Assembly: GCA_016165875.1 (NCBI GenBank)
Contig: JABBOT010000005.1
Location: 20,089,203 to 20,153,202, forward strand
Origin: Acanthopleura granulata
Taxonomy: Eukaryota > Mollusca > Polyplacophora > Chitonida > Chitonidae
Direction of reading: 5' to 3'
Length of the DNA stretch: 64,000 nucleotides
A program made the translations under genes and the position numbers. The notes beneath the pieces were generated by a model. That model did no database searches. It saw nothing but the letters and a program-made list of their open reading frames with translations, and was not told the DNA's origin. Numbering within the stretch: the first letter of the stretch is position 1; each line of letters opens with the position of its first letter. Below, piece after piece: positions 23,213 through 34,800 of this stretch.

Positions 23213-23229
23213 GCACTCAAAGCAATGTA

Positions 23230-24505
23230 GAGAGATTGCTACTACAATGCATATAAGCCTGAGTTAGACAGAAATAAAAACTTTCAGATTCGGATTCTGT
23301 AAAGTCTATAACTAAGAAGAAATATACTGTAAAATATACTGTAAAATATTCTGCAAAATATATCGCAAAATCATTGTCACAGTCTCAACGTTATAGCCCG
23401 TATACTTCGAAATCTACGTTGATGATTTTGATAATGTATATACTAATAGCATAACATTTCCGTTTATGTGAGAACGAATTAAATCGGGCCTGGAAATGAC
23501 CGAATTTATATATAAGAGGATGGGAAAGTTGACTGAGGGGCTGCTTTAACCCCACGGTTCATCAGCGTTAAGACCATTAGAGTTTAGTGGTTTACGGCGT
23601 CCAATATATACACTCACTCATCGCGTAGGGGACGGGAACACCCGCAGAACTAAACCTCGGGCGGGAAGAGAATCGCCAGTTGTTTAGAGAAAGAATACTC
23701 AGGTCTAATCGCAGTACAAATTCAATTTCTTCAACCGCGTTAAGTGGAAATTGCTGAAGTACGCACCATGCAATCTACAGGGGGAAAAACTTGACCAAGT
23801 CCTCGAAGTCCTTAAACCTCTATGAGCCATTAGCGCGTGTAAATTAATCGTACGTACAGTGACATCGACACCGGCTCCACTACAGGGTTTGGTCGCCTGC
23901 CTCACGTTATACTGCAGGGATGCGCAGACAGCCCCTCCCCCCCCCTCCCCACCCCATTAAGTTGCTATATTCAACGTAAAACTGACTGAAGAATACATAC
24001 GTCGATGGAATAAACATTCTGATACATTGGCATTTGACAAAACTGCGTTACACATGTGAGGTTCACATAGAGGACCGACGTGTCAGTTTATATCTCGTGT
24101 ATGCATATTGCAGTGGTTTTCGCTTTCGGGGATCGTGAGATCGAAACACGGTGTATACATCATGTTTTTGATTCTGTCTATTAGGAAAAAAATACTTTAT
24201 CTTCTGTTGTAGACCCCTAATATACAAACCCACTCGACTGATTCGTTTGCAAAACAATGCCTCTGTTATCTTCCTTAATTAACGCAACTTAATTTTATAT
24301 CATTGTGCATACAATCTTCTGCGGCAGATCAGTATATGTCCCTGGGTATCCTTTTTATACACGTAAGTATATGAGGCAAATTTGAAGCCATGCAAACTGG
24401 AACTCTCAAATCGGATATTCAGCTCAGATGGCGACCAAACCAATGGTCTGGATCGTTCTTATGTATACCATACTCTGACTTATATGACACTGTGCTTATA
24501 TACTG
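23230..24505. other. Intergenic, no gene recognised
   Basis: Contains a short AAATATACTGTA-type tandem near 23325-23370 and a C-run near 23936-23946. Nothing else supported. Confidence 0.5.
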
Positions 24506-24552
24506 TTGATATTCTTGAGTACAGCGTTACGCAACAATGAAATAAATAAATA
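24506..24552 (+). repeat. SINE tail, family A
   Basis: GATATTCTTGAGTACAGCG followed by AAATAAATAAATAT. A SINE B-like fragment (CACCAGATATGTCACCCAAC) follows at about 24592. Confidence 0.6.
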
Positions 24553-24685
24553 TATATCTATATACTGCTGAAAAATAGTATACTTAAAGTCACCAGATAT
24601 GTCACCCAACCGCTTCCTTGACCGGTGTAGGATAAAGGCCGGCTTCTAGACTATTTAAGGTAACACCATACATATATTTGTACCA

Positions 24686-24762
24686 AATTGGCTATCATCG
24701 TTTAAGAAATTTTGGAGGGTAAAAATGGCCTTAAGCAACAGTCAAATAAATAAATAAATACT
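24686..24762 (+). repeat. Degenerate SINE tail, family A
   Basis: AAATTGGCTATCATCGTTTA, then AAATGGCCTTAAGCAACAGT and an AAATAAATAAATA tail; heavily mutated. Confidence 0.45.
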
Positions 24763-26616
24763 TATTGTTGAGAAAATAAAATTCGAGAAATGATTGTGTC
24801 AAAAATGGAGTTATATTCCTTTTGCTGAAAGGCGGTGGAGCATTTGTGCAATTTCAACCAAGGTCAGTTATTTGCAGTGTTTCAACTTGACCTTTCACTT
24901 TCAATCAAGAAAGACCTATTTATCTTGAAATTCAAACAATTCTGATAAAATGAGTACATTCAAAACAAGTCCAACTTTGGAATAAATATGGTGGTAGAAT
25001 TGGGTTACGCGATCGGTGTCTGCCGCTGCACGCCCAGACAAAGGCGCACGGGCATATAGTCCGTGTACAATAATAACGGTATTAGGCTCGGTTTCTGTCG
25101 CCGACGATCGCAGATGGTTCCGACTGTATGAAGACAGTCTGGCCAACTACTTATCCCCAGCCACACTGGACGAGACTTGGGATCGTCGTGGACATTTCAT
25201 CGCTGTTAACAAAGTGGTCGGTGGAGGGGATAATTAGTGTGTTTAACAGCGCAATGGTATCCCCTTACACGGGAGATAGTTCTAGACTCTACGGCTGGTA
25301 GCACGTCTGAATAAAACCCAGAATAGATCTCTTCTATACAACTGACGAAATGAGTTCGACCTCTTCATCCGTTGGTGACAGGGAAAATGTAGTTATAGGG
25401 AATTTTAGGTAGGAGGAATATAGCAACAGGAACAAAGAGTTTATTTTTAAGATACTAAGAAGAAATGAAACGGACCAACAGTGAAATGGGTATATGTGAT
25501 TCTCTCTAAATACGAGAGAACTATTAAAATAATTTAACATGTTTAAAGGCAACACACAATTACGATTTCGCACCCGACGGGGCAAATAGTATGTTAAAAC
25601 CGAGCCAGTATGATTGAATGAATATAGAATAACGGTAAATAAACAATTAAATAACCTTGAATTTATAACTTTGTGCATTTGATGCGCCTATATTAACAAG
25701 TGTTCGTATATCTTTGTATTTGTCACTGCCATTTGCCAGCCACACTGTTGTTTTAATGGGTTAAATAAATAGATAAATAAATGATTCAAGAAAACTGGTA
25801 AATTAATAGCACATCTACTAAACCTTGTCCGAGTCATAAGCAGAAATTACACAAATTGTGTAAAAAAGTATGTGCCATAATAATGTGCACCACTTGTACA
25901 CAATGATTTTTAAAGTATAAAGCATTTGGATGGGCCTGTTTATGGTTCAGATACAAGTACACCATGATTTATATGGGGCTCCTTTTGCACGCTTGTAAGT
26001 AGTATCTTTTACCAAATACCTGGATGTCGTGCTCATTTGGAAATTTTACGCATCTTCTCAAACCAAACTGCAGCGCTGCTAAACTGTTTCTGTTTATTCA
26101 ATGTGCCAGTTTTCATTTGACATTCTGGGACCATCCACAACGTTTCAAGTAATTACGGTGACGCATGGGCGCGAGGGCCAAAGTTATAGCGAGGTAAAGG
26201 AACCGGTAGCAGTTGTTGATGGATTTGCTGCAGGGAACGGGCATATACATTCACAAATAGCGGTAGGTTTGCTCTTAATGAGGCCCCGTATGTTTGGACA
26301 TGGCTTCGGTATGACCCGCTAATAGCACATACGCTGTATAATATAGGTTTCATGGTTTATACTGACGTTTTTCTACAAACTGGGTCCATAGATATGATCC
26401 CGGACGAAAACACGATCCAAGCTTGGTTGAGATTTCTGCAGTGTTAAGGGGGCCTTTTTGAATGTAGGAGCCTGTATATGTCTGCACATTAGCTTTCTCA
26501 CACACACAAATACTTAAAACCCATAAAGATATCTAGAATCTTTTTTCTTCTTTTTTCATTTTTTTTCTTTTGAAAGCATGGCCCCACAAACAAAATGCAT
26601 TACGTACGTACACCTT

Positions 26617-26656
<40 letters not shown>

Positions 26657-27740
26657 CGTATATATATATAGTATACAATTGTTGTCATCTTTATTTTATA
26701 CCCGCTATAGGTGAAGGCGCACATTGTCTACATAATAAAAATTAGTTCTATAGTTTACAGACTTACTATCAAACTTCATACTCTAAATAGAACCCGAAAA
26801 ATTTCGATTATGTATCAAACCCCGATGTACGTAAGTGTCTTTAAGTACACGTCGCCATCTTGTATAACCTTATATATAACACTGACTCTATCAGCCTAGA
26901 CGTATATATATGATTGTATTCTTATCCATTGTCGTAAATTAATTATCACATTTGAGACTTGATAAAAAAAAACAACATTCAAGCAAATTTATTAGGCAGA
27001 GCGCACGCATAGTCACAATCTTGGAAGGTGATATCTTATGACGTATATACACTGTCTAAGACTTTCCCATCGCTGTATTTTGCAGTCAGGCGCTTTTCGG
27101 CCAGCATAACCTCTGGTACAGGTTATCGCCCATGTCATTGTAAGGTTGGCTCGCCGACACTCGCGATCGCCTCCAAGTCTGGCGACCTTGTAATGTTACA
27201 ACTTCAGCTTGTGTTTCCTTCTCGGCTCCGCTGTAATCAGGCCCGACGCAGACAGCGAGGCTGACACCAGCCACTATGTGTATATACGAAAACGACACCT
27301 TCTGATAAGGCCCTGAATCGGCTGAATTGTTCCTCGAGCTGGTCCCTATCCTGCCAACGGTTTACTTATCCCAATGCCCACACCTCCATCACCTCTCACC
27401 CAGGACCGTCTACAGTCGGCACCGGATGTGAATGTCTGACATCGTTTCGTGTACGATTATACTGGAACACAAAAAAAGCTGTTTTGATTAAGAGCTCGGT
27501 TTTTATTGTTAAATGCTATGGTCTGAGTATAAAATTAGGAAATCAATGTGTTCTTTGAGAAGTTTTCGTGGGAAAAACTGTCGTATTGATTAGATTATAT
27601 TGCATGGTGGCATTATCGCTATTTCTAATGTCTCTTTAAATCATCCTACATTGACTTAACATTGCTTCCCAAAAACCTGGTCTCAGATCTCTGTATTGAA
27701 CTGTAGGTCCCTACGAAGGGGCGGTTCCACACTTTGTCTC
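24763..27740. other. Intergenic upstream of Hand, no gene recognised
   Basis: Contains a degraded A-rich SINE tail near 25760, a (TA)n run at 26620-26652, and a CpG-containing patch at 27090-27260 without a recognisable exon. The part nearest 27740 may belong to the Hand promoter region. Confidence 0.4.
26620..26652. repeat. (AT)n microsatellite
   Basis: About 33 bases of uninterrupted AT. Confidence 0.95.
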
Positions 27741-27743
27741 GAG

Positions 27744-27805
27744 CCAATGAGAAAGTAGCTTGCCGGATCGGAACGATTGATTGGCTGCGGTGTCCCAGTG
27801 ACGTC
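27744..27805 (+). promoter_or_regulatory. Opposed CCAAT boxes and CRE-like site upstream of Hand
   Basis: CCAAT at 27744-27748 (plus), its reverse ATTGG at 27780-27784, and TGACGTC at 27799-27805, all within 65 bp and about 220-280 bp upstream of the predicted start of transcription. Clustering of these motifs is typical of a proximal promoter; function is inferred. Confidence 0.4.
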
Positions 27806-27991
27806 GTCCTGAGAGAAGTATGATATAGCAGGCGTAACTGAGCAGTGTATCTCCACTTTCACATTGCATCGTCTCATTCAAATAAGATATTCGACCGTAA
27901 CTCAGTAACGGTAGTACATCCGTGGAGGGACTCCTGTTACCAGTGGCGCTCTAGGGGGTCGGGCGCAGATGTTCCTCGCTCCCTGTCTCTG

Positions 27992-28025
27992 TATTTATAT
28001 CGGGCCTCCGTGTTTCCCGTCATTC
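27992..28025 (+). promoter_or_regulatory. Candidate core promoter of Hand (TATA plus Inr)
   Basis: TATTTATAT starts at 27992, and an initiator-like TCATTC has its A at 28022, exactly 30 bp downstream. This gives a 292-base leader to the Hand ATG if no leader intron exists. An acceptor-like TTACACGCAG at 28261-28270 means an upstream leader exon cannot be excluded. Confidence 0.45.
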
Positions 28026-28275
28026 ACTCAGTTGGTGTCATACCTTAGAAGTAACAAACCATCGAATCGGACTCGTCAACGCTCTCCACGGACTGAACCC
28101 AATATAATAATAGAGTAGAACCAAAACCTCGAGTGTAGGGATAGATACGTTTATAGATATCTCCATCCGTGCTGTGTGAGTTTGTAAACTTCCCCCTGTA
28201 CTGAAGACGCTGGGTCGAGAAACAAGCGAAGAAGCTTTTTTGACGGGGATTTTAAAACCTTACACGCAGGACCGT

Positions 28276-28281
28276 ATGTGA
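28276..28281 (+). promoter_or_regulatory. Start-stop uORF (ATG-TGA) in the Hand leader
   Basis: ATG is directly followed by TGA, 32 bases before the Hand ATG and out of frame with it. It is the only ATG I find between 28022 and 28313. Minimal start-stop elements are known in other genes to hold ribosomes and lower downstream translation; that role here is inferred. Confidence 0.6.
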
Positions 28282-28313
28282 AGTTGTTGTTGTCGGCTGT
28301 GAGACAATCCGTC

Positions 28314-28832
28314 ATGAGTATCAGTGTTGGTGGTTACGGCCAGGGGTACGTCCATCCGGGACCCCTGGCGCACGACTTCTACGCCCAGTACCATCAGCCC
28401 CGTTACACGGACCAGGGGGACGGGGGTTACATCTCTAACTGGATGATGGCAGGCCGTCAAGACATGTCCTTGTCCCCTGGGGGGTCTCCGTATGCCATGG
28501 TCAACCCGGGCTCCCCCGGGGAGTATACTCAACATATATCCTACGATACGGTAGATGGACAGATAAGAATGCGCTGTGTAAAACGCCGGGTTACGGCTAA
28601 TAAGAAAGAAAGGAGAAGAACTCAAAGTATCAACACCGCCTTCGCTTCATTACGAGGTTGCATTCCCAACGTTCCCAACGATACGAAACTTTCCAAAATC
28701 AAAACTCTTCGCTTGGCCACAAGCTATATATCGTATCTCATGGAGGTACTTTCGAAAGACGACCCGAAATTGGCGGAAGCGGGATTCAAAGCAGAATTAG
28801 CCAAAAGATCGGATAAGAAAAAAGAGGAACAG
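28314..28832 (+). CDS. Hand: Hand exon 1 (N-terminus and bHLH)
   Basis: 173 codons ending DKKKEEQ before a GTCAGT donor. Reading on without splicing adds only VSYI and a stop, losing the conserved C-terminus. The N-terminal 80 residues are rich in Gly, Pro, Tyr and Ser, without the His or Ala runs of vertebrate Hand. Confidence 0.95.
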
Positions 28833-31800
28833 GTCAGTTATATATAGTGTCATTTTATAGTCCTATACTAAATTTGCTATTTTATATACATGGAACTAAA
28901 AGCAAGACTAAAATCCTCGAGAGGGATCGAAGAGGATTTTTTAGTTGTTCAAAATTGTTGTCATTTCTAAAACTTTTCCCTGTAGTGTATTAAGGCTGTG
29001 TTAAGGTTAAGTGGGCAAATTGAATATTTCCCATATAATACTGATCAACAAACAACTTATACAATATCTTGGTCAATTCACAAGTCATATCAAAGAACAG
29101 AAAATTAGACACCAATATAAATTTTATTTAGGGTTCAAAATTGGTCTTCTTTCTAAATCTAGATCTCCATTCTTGTGATGTCTTTGTAATGAACATAATT
29201 ATAAATCCAATATTGTCTATACATAGTGACCAAAAAGCAAGCCCATATACTTGGTATACATTCACAAGAAATAGGGACAAGCACCCCACAGCTATATTGC
29301 AGACATCAATCAAAACGATTATTAGGTAGAAAATTTGCCTTCTTTCTAAATATTTTCATCACGGTGCATTTTGTAAGGAAAATAATTCTCTACAAGGTGG
29401 GTAAAGTAGATATTCTTCATACGTAAAGAAATGGTGGGCATCACATACCTATAGAAACATCCACCCAAGTCTTATTCAGGCTTCAAAATTCGTTTTGTTT
29501 ATAAAATTAGCGATTAATGATTCATTGTGAGTTGTCTAAGGATGATATCTACAAGGAGGAACAAATCCCAGCGGTTATACCATGATGATTCCGTCCATGT
29601 ATGCAAATCGTGAACGATTAAGCTTGGCCTCCTGGGGGATATACATCTATACGGGCACATCCTAAGAGGTGGGATAAAAGTAGTTCCACATTTCCTTTGA
29701 CCTCAAAACACGAAGGAGTTATGTGTGCTTGGATAGTCCTGTGTATGCTTCGCGTATATTCGCCTATATCCCTCGAGTGACATACATAGCCTTGGGTCTG
29801 TTATAGCAAAAAGAATTCACGCGAAAAATCCCTAGAGCGATGCTTAGCTATGTATCTGTTCATCTATGAATGTAAAGCTAAATCTGGCGCGAAAGGATAG
29901 TTTGTGATAAATGTAAAAATTATGACAGCGGCACGCGCTAAAATAATTGCATACCCCTATATCTGATTGCGTATCGGATAACAAAATATATACGTATTAC
30001 ATACGTATGTGCGTGGTGGATACAAGCAGGGGTGAAATAAATATATGACACCAGAGCGTCTATATTACATGTAGTGAGTCCGCGAAATACATTAAGTCAT
30101 GATTTTACGGATGATTAATAAGACCTATAAGGATGGGATAGGCCTGTCAAAACATATAGCAGTTAGTATAAATTAATATATACCGAATTTCGCGACGCGG
30201 TTCTTATAGTTTTCAAGGTGATTTTTAAGAATCGTTTTTATGTTTTTATCATGCGTGGTTATATGAAGTAATCTAAGAAGCCTTTAATGTTTTCATTAGA
30301 CGTGTAAGTGGGTGTAGCCTTTTTCACTTTAAGGTGTGGCTGACTCACACACTCAAGGGTGGTTTTCTACATAAAATACTTGTGACAGAAAATAACAAAG
30401 AGCTCCTGAAAAAATGAATGGGGTTGTTACTCATTTTCTATGACAGCGTATATAGTGCGTCTTTTAATCGCCAAAGGTCTTTTAGCAAATGGTTTCATTT
30501 CGTGTTAAATTTTAGCTTACATGTAGATACAGTTACGTCGATGGCGGGACATAGGCCTATATACATTTCGATCTGGTGACCAAGATCAACGTTTGCATGT
30601 GAATTAATGTTCAGAAGTCAGGTACATACTGCGGTTTTCTCCATGCTGAATGAGAAACGAGGGAAGTTGAACGTGGTTGTCTTACCGTTTTCCCGTTGCA
30701 AGCCTTCTGGTCTTCAGCGCTCGAGGCCTGTGCCACGTGCCTATAACTTGCATAGTCCCAAATGTCACTGGCAAGATTCATGTTTCACTGTGCTATTCCG
30801 TGGGTTTTTCTCTTGTTTAAGACACCAAAAATTCAAATACGAATGTAACGTTTGCTTTCTATATACCCCGTTAAATGCTCGAGCCATGGGGGTTATTCAA
30901 CAACACGTAATTTGTTTTAGGAAGGCGGTTGTTTTTTTAAAGAAAATACTTTACCCCACGGAGAGACCATAATAACTTCGTTTTTTCTTCCACTTTAAGA
31001 GATTATATACTGTGCACAAAAAATTCACACTTCTGTAAGAGCTAATGCAAGGCAGCCTTGTCCAACTAAAATATTTAACCGTTATGTTCCCAGTTGCACG
31101 ATGTATATAAATGCAGATAAACCCTTTTGTTGATATAGGAATATATCTTGAATTCAGTTAGTTATTGTTTATATCAAAGCATTGAAAGCACAATCATTGT
31201 GATAGCCTACTCAAAAAACCGTCATTTATTTTTAATTTTTGTGTAGTGTCAGTTTATCATTGTGAGAGGTATACCTTATTGCAGTGGTTGAAAGACATTG
31301 GTTTAGTAAGCTAAGGCAGTAATAATAATTTTAAATAATGGTAGATGATACGCGTCATTAACCAACAAGTCATATACATTAAGATATTTTCATGACTTCA
31401 ACAAGAACGGGCCAGATAGAACAGTTTAAAGCATGAACACCATTGAAAAATCTTGAAATTCTTTAGTGTCGTTCTTTATGTACATATGTAATTATTGGGT
31501 TACTTTACCCAATACTGTAAAATTTAATTAAATTATCTGTATTAATGCTGCAAATATAACCTACCATCGTCAGGATTGTTATACCCAGAAGCGAAAATGT
31601 CCCCAGAAGTCGTATAGTAATGGATTAGTGGGTGTGGAGATGGGGGGAGGGAGGGATTGGATATAAGGAGGGGAGAGAGCCTACACTTTCGCGGTAAATT
31701 ACGCCTGATTGCAAAGGCCTAAACTTAGAGGAATAGTCATTAATTGCCGGCGACCTGCAGTCTTCGGTACACTGTAAACTTCCTGTCCATGACATGGGAT

Positions 31801-34800
31801 AACGGTAAATAAGCCCGAGTCCTATACAGCTTCACACGGCCACTTTCCCTCCAACGGCCTCCATAGTTCACGGGTAACCATTAAACAGAGCGTAAAGAGA
31901 AAACGTTTACCGCCCTGCCCTGGCGGGACGGGGTGACAATCCCGCTCTCTTCTTGGATTTCACTACCCTGTAATTACCAACGATAGCATCTTCAGCGTCT
32001 CGCTATATACATGTATGCCAATTGTAGGAAAGGAGTCGTCTTGGCACGATTATTCCGTAATGTTTTGCCACCGCTTCAGGAAATACGGGTAAACACTGAT
32101 TGTTGAAGGCGTGAGAAAGTGTGCACGTTCCTATACACTAGTACAGACATTTGTGCAGTAATTTTAGAACGATCTTTATGCTCTACTGAGTGGGGGATTC
32201 CATTATCATTTCTTAAAGGTACATGTTTATACCGAAATGTCGTTAGGATGTATTTTTTTCCTCTGAGAGTCTAAATCTTTTATGCCAAAAGCTTCAAATA
32301 TAAACGCTTTCCTCGATATTTTAAGAACAATTTTTTTAATATCTACACAGAGAAGGATTCTACTTTAACACATAATGACGTGTAAATTTGTACTTCTTTA
32401 AAAATGATTATATTCTCGGAAAAATTCCAGGGATATGTTTAAAGATACAAATTAACGTTCCATCCCTACTAGGAACAGTTACAAAAAAGTTGTTAAGAAT
32501 TTCCAAAGAGTTATGATAAAGATTCTTGGTCTGTATGTACAGTTTAATAAATTCGTCTGGCTATAAATTCAAAGCAAACGCATATATTCTTTGTCTGAGG
32601 TTATCATAAAAGCGTTTCCATAACGAAAGAAAATTTTGCTCTGCTGATCTATTTCTCGAAATCACTAGTTTCTTGTCACTAATTACAAGACTATATATAC
32701 ATTAGACCCTTAATTATATTATGCAAAATGAATCAAAGAGGAACTTTGTAGGGATTTTCCTCATCAGATATCTGAGTGAAATTTGAATTGTCTATCAGAC
32801 ATTGATTGTACTTCATTAATAGGAGAGTTTTGAGTTAGAACTCTTTTGTCACCAAAGGTAAAATGAGTCCTACTGTATCATGTGACTTGTCAAAAATATT
32901 AGGCATCGTTTGGTGGCTTTTACATTCCAATCTCACCGTGTTTAGGAGGTACAAATGACGTTTCTTTTCCGTAGTAACTTCGTAAGTTCACAATCCTCCA
33001 GCTCCTCAAATTTCACCACAGTGCGTTGAAGTCTAAATACCTTTTTGTGACACTTTTTGGACACTCGTACTATAGCAAATGTAATCAGAAATAGTTGCCT
33101 AATATATTTGTCAGGTCAAGTGGTACAGTAACACTTTTTTTACCTGTAGCCATAAAAAGAGTCAGAATACGAAACTTCCCTATTCACGTCCATATACATG
33201 TAAGTATATCTCACCTGTGCTGTCCGGAAAGACAGCTGCTCATCTGCACAATGCTCACATGATGCTGATGCTTCAGTGCACATTTGTGGTTTAGACGATA
33301 TAGAAATATTTTTGTCAACTTTCACTCGCGTACTATACTCATACCGAATTCATTTTTTTACAACGGTTTACAATGAGCCGAAGTCTAAGGGAAAGCTGTG
33401 TCTTTGTGAAAATGTACATAAGAGGTGCACAAATTCGACGAATTTTGCTTGGTATGGGCGGATATTGAATCTGTGTTCAATACTTACTATATCCACAAAT
33501 TCGAACTAATACACATGAATCCGAGAAGGAAGAGGGCTGAACATGGAATAACTTCGAGTTAAAAAAAAATTATTAAAAACAGCAATGTGTGAATCAATCA
33601 TGTGGGCGATGTTTTAGTCTTTGTCAACATCTATCAGGATCAAAGCGCATCACCTGCCCTATACTCTAATTTCTTGTTTGACGAACGTGTTCCTCTCATC
33701 CGCAGCGCGTTCTTTATTGGATGTAAATAGATTCCAGTACCATGGAAGGTGGCCAAATTTTTAAGGTAAAGAACCAGATAGAAATCAGTCTGCTAATAGC
33801 TCGATCTTTATCCTAACAGTGTAGAGTTCTCCGGTATAAATGCTATACTCGATGTTCGGTCCGAGTGTTTAGGTATACTGGCGACCACCCGTGGCTCCAT
33901 TACCCCTCATCCCCCAGTCTGGGGCCTAATTAGACCGGTGACAGACTAGAACCACCGAGAAATGTTAGCGTCACCAGACACCAGATAAGTGCCCGGCGCC
34001 CACTTCCTTGGGCCGAATGTCTTCGGGTCGACCGCGGCTCCTCGCGAACTGGACACGGATGATTTGCCGCGAGATGACAACTCCGCGGCGGGAACCCTAC
34101 AACCGTCATCTCCCGTAACACCGTGGCAGAACCTCCCGCGAATAAATCATTCAGCTGCTTTATCCTACCAGATGATTTTTTTTTCTCACAAGAATGTATT
34201 TGCTTTGCTTTAGTTTTGTTTTGCTTTGTTTGTTATTTTGGGTTTTAGCGTCGCGGCACAAAGAGATATAGAAACGTTTTAAATGGCTATTGATGCTGAT
34301 AGAAAAGCTAAGGAAAAGGACAGTCTTGATCTTATCTGTGCACGTTCCTCATTTCCATACAGCATTCAGTTGAAAGAATTTACACTTTGTACGAAAACAA
34401 CCGATCTGGCTACGAAACCAGATTGCATGACATTTAGTATAAAAAAGTTTTACATCGTTTCTTCAAGACAGGTTTAGATGCAGGGTGCCAGAGAGATACA
34501 ATCGTCGATTTCACATAAAAATGTTAGCTCCCACCTTCCGAAAATACATTTTGAAACATCTTGTCTGACACAAAGTATCTTCTTTTTATTATGCTTTCCA
34601 TGCAAAACGGAATACGTTGAACTTACGTAGCTGATTACAAAATATGCAAATAGCACTAATTATTAACAATTCACAAAAATTGCCGTGCACGCATTATAAA
34701 GTCAAGAGAAATATTTATTTCAAAATTTGCAGTTGTATTAACTTCGTAACATCTGGGCATGCCTTTTTTTATATCCGTATTAATATCCTTTTAAACAATA

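Noticed and set aside
28278..28313. Upstream extension of the Hand frame (12 more residues)
   Set aside because: It begins with GTG, not ATG, and the added residues do not resemble any Hand N-terminus; the ATG at 28314 fits the family.
28833..28847. Hand protein ending in VSYI without splicing
   Set aside because: The sequence there is a GTCAGT donor, and the conserved C-terminus is found in frame at 45253-45348.
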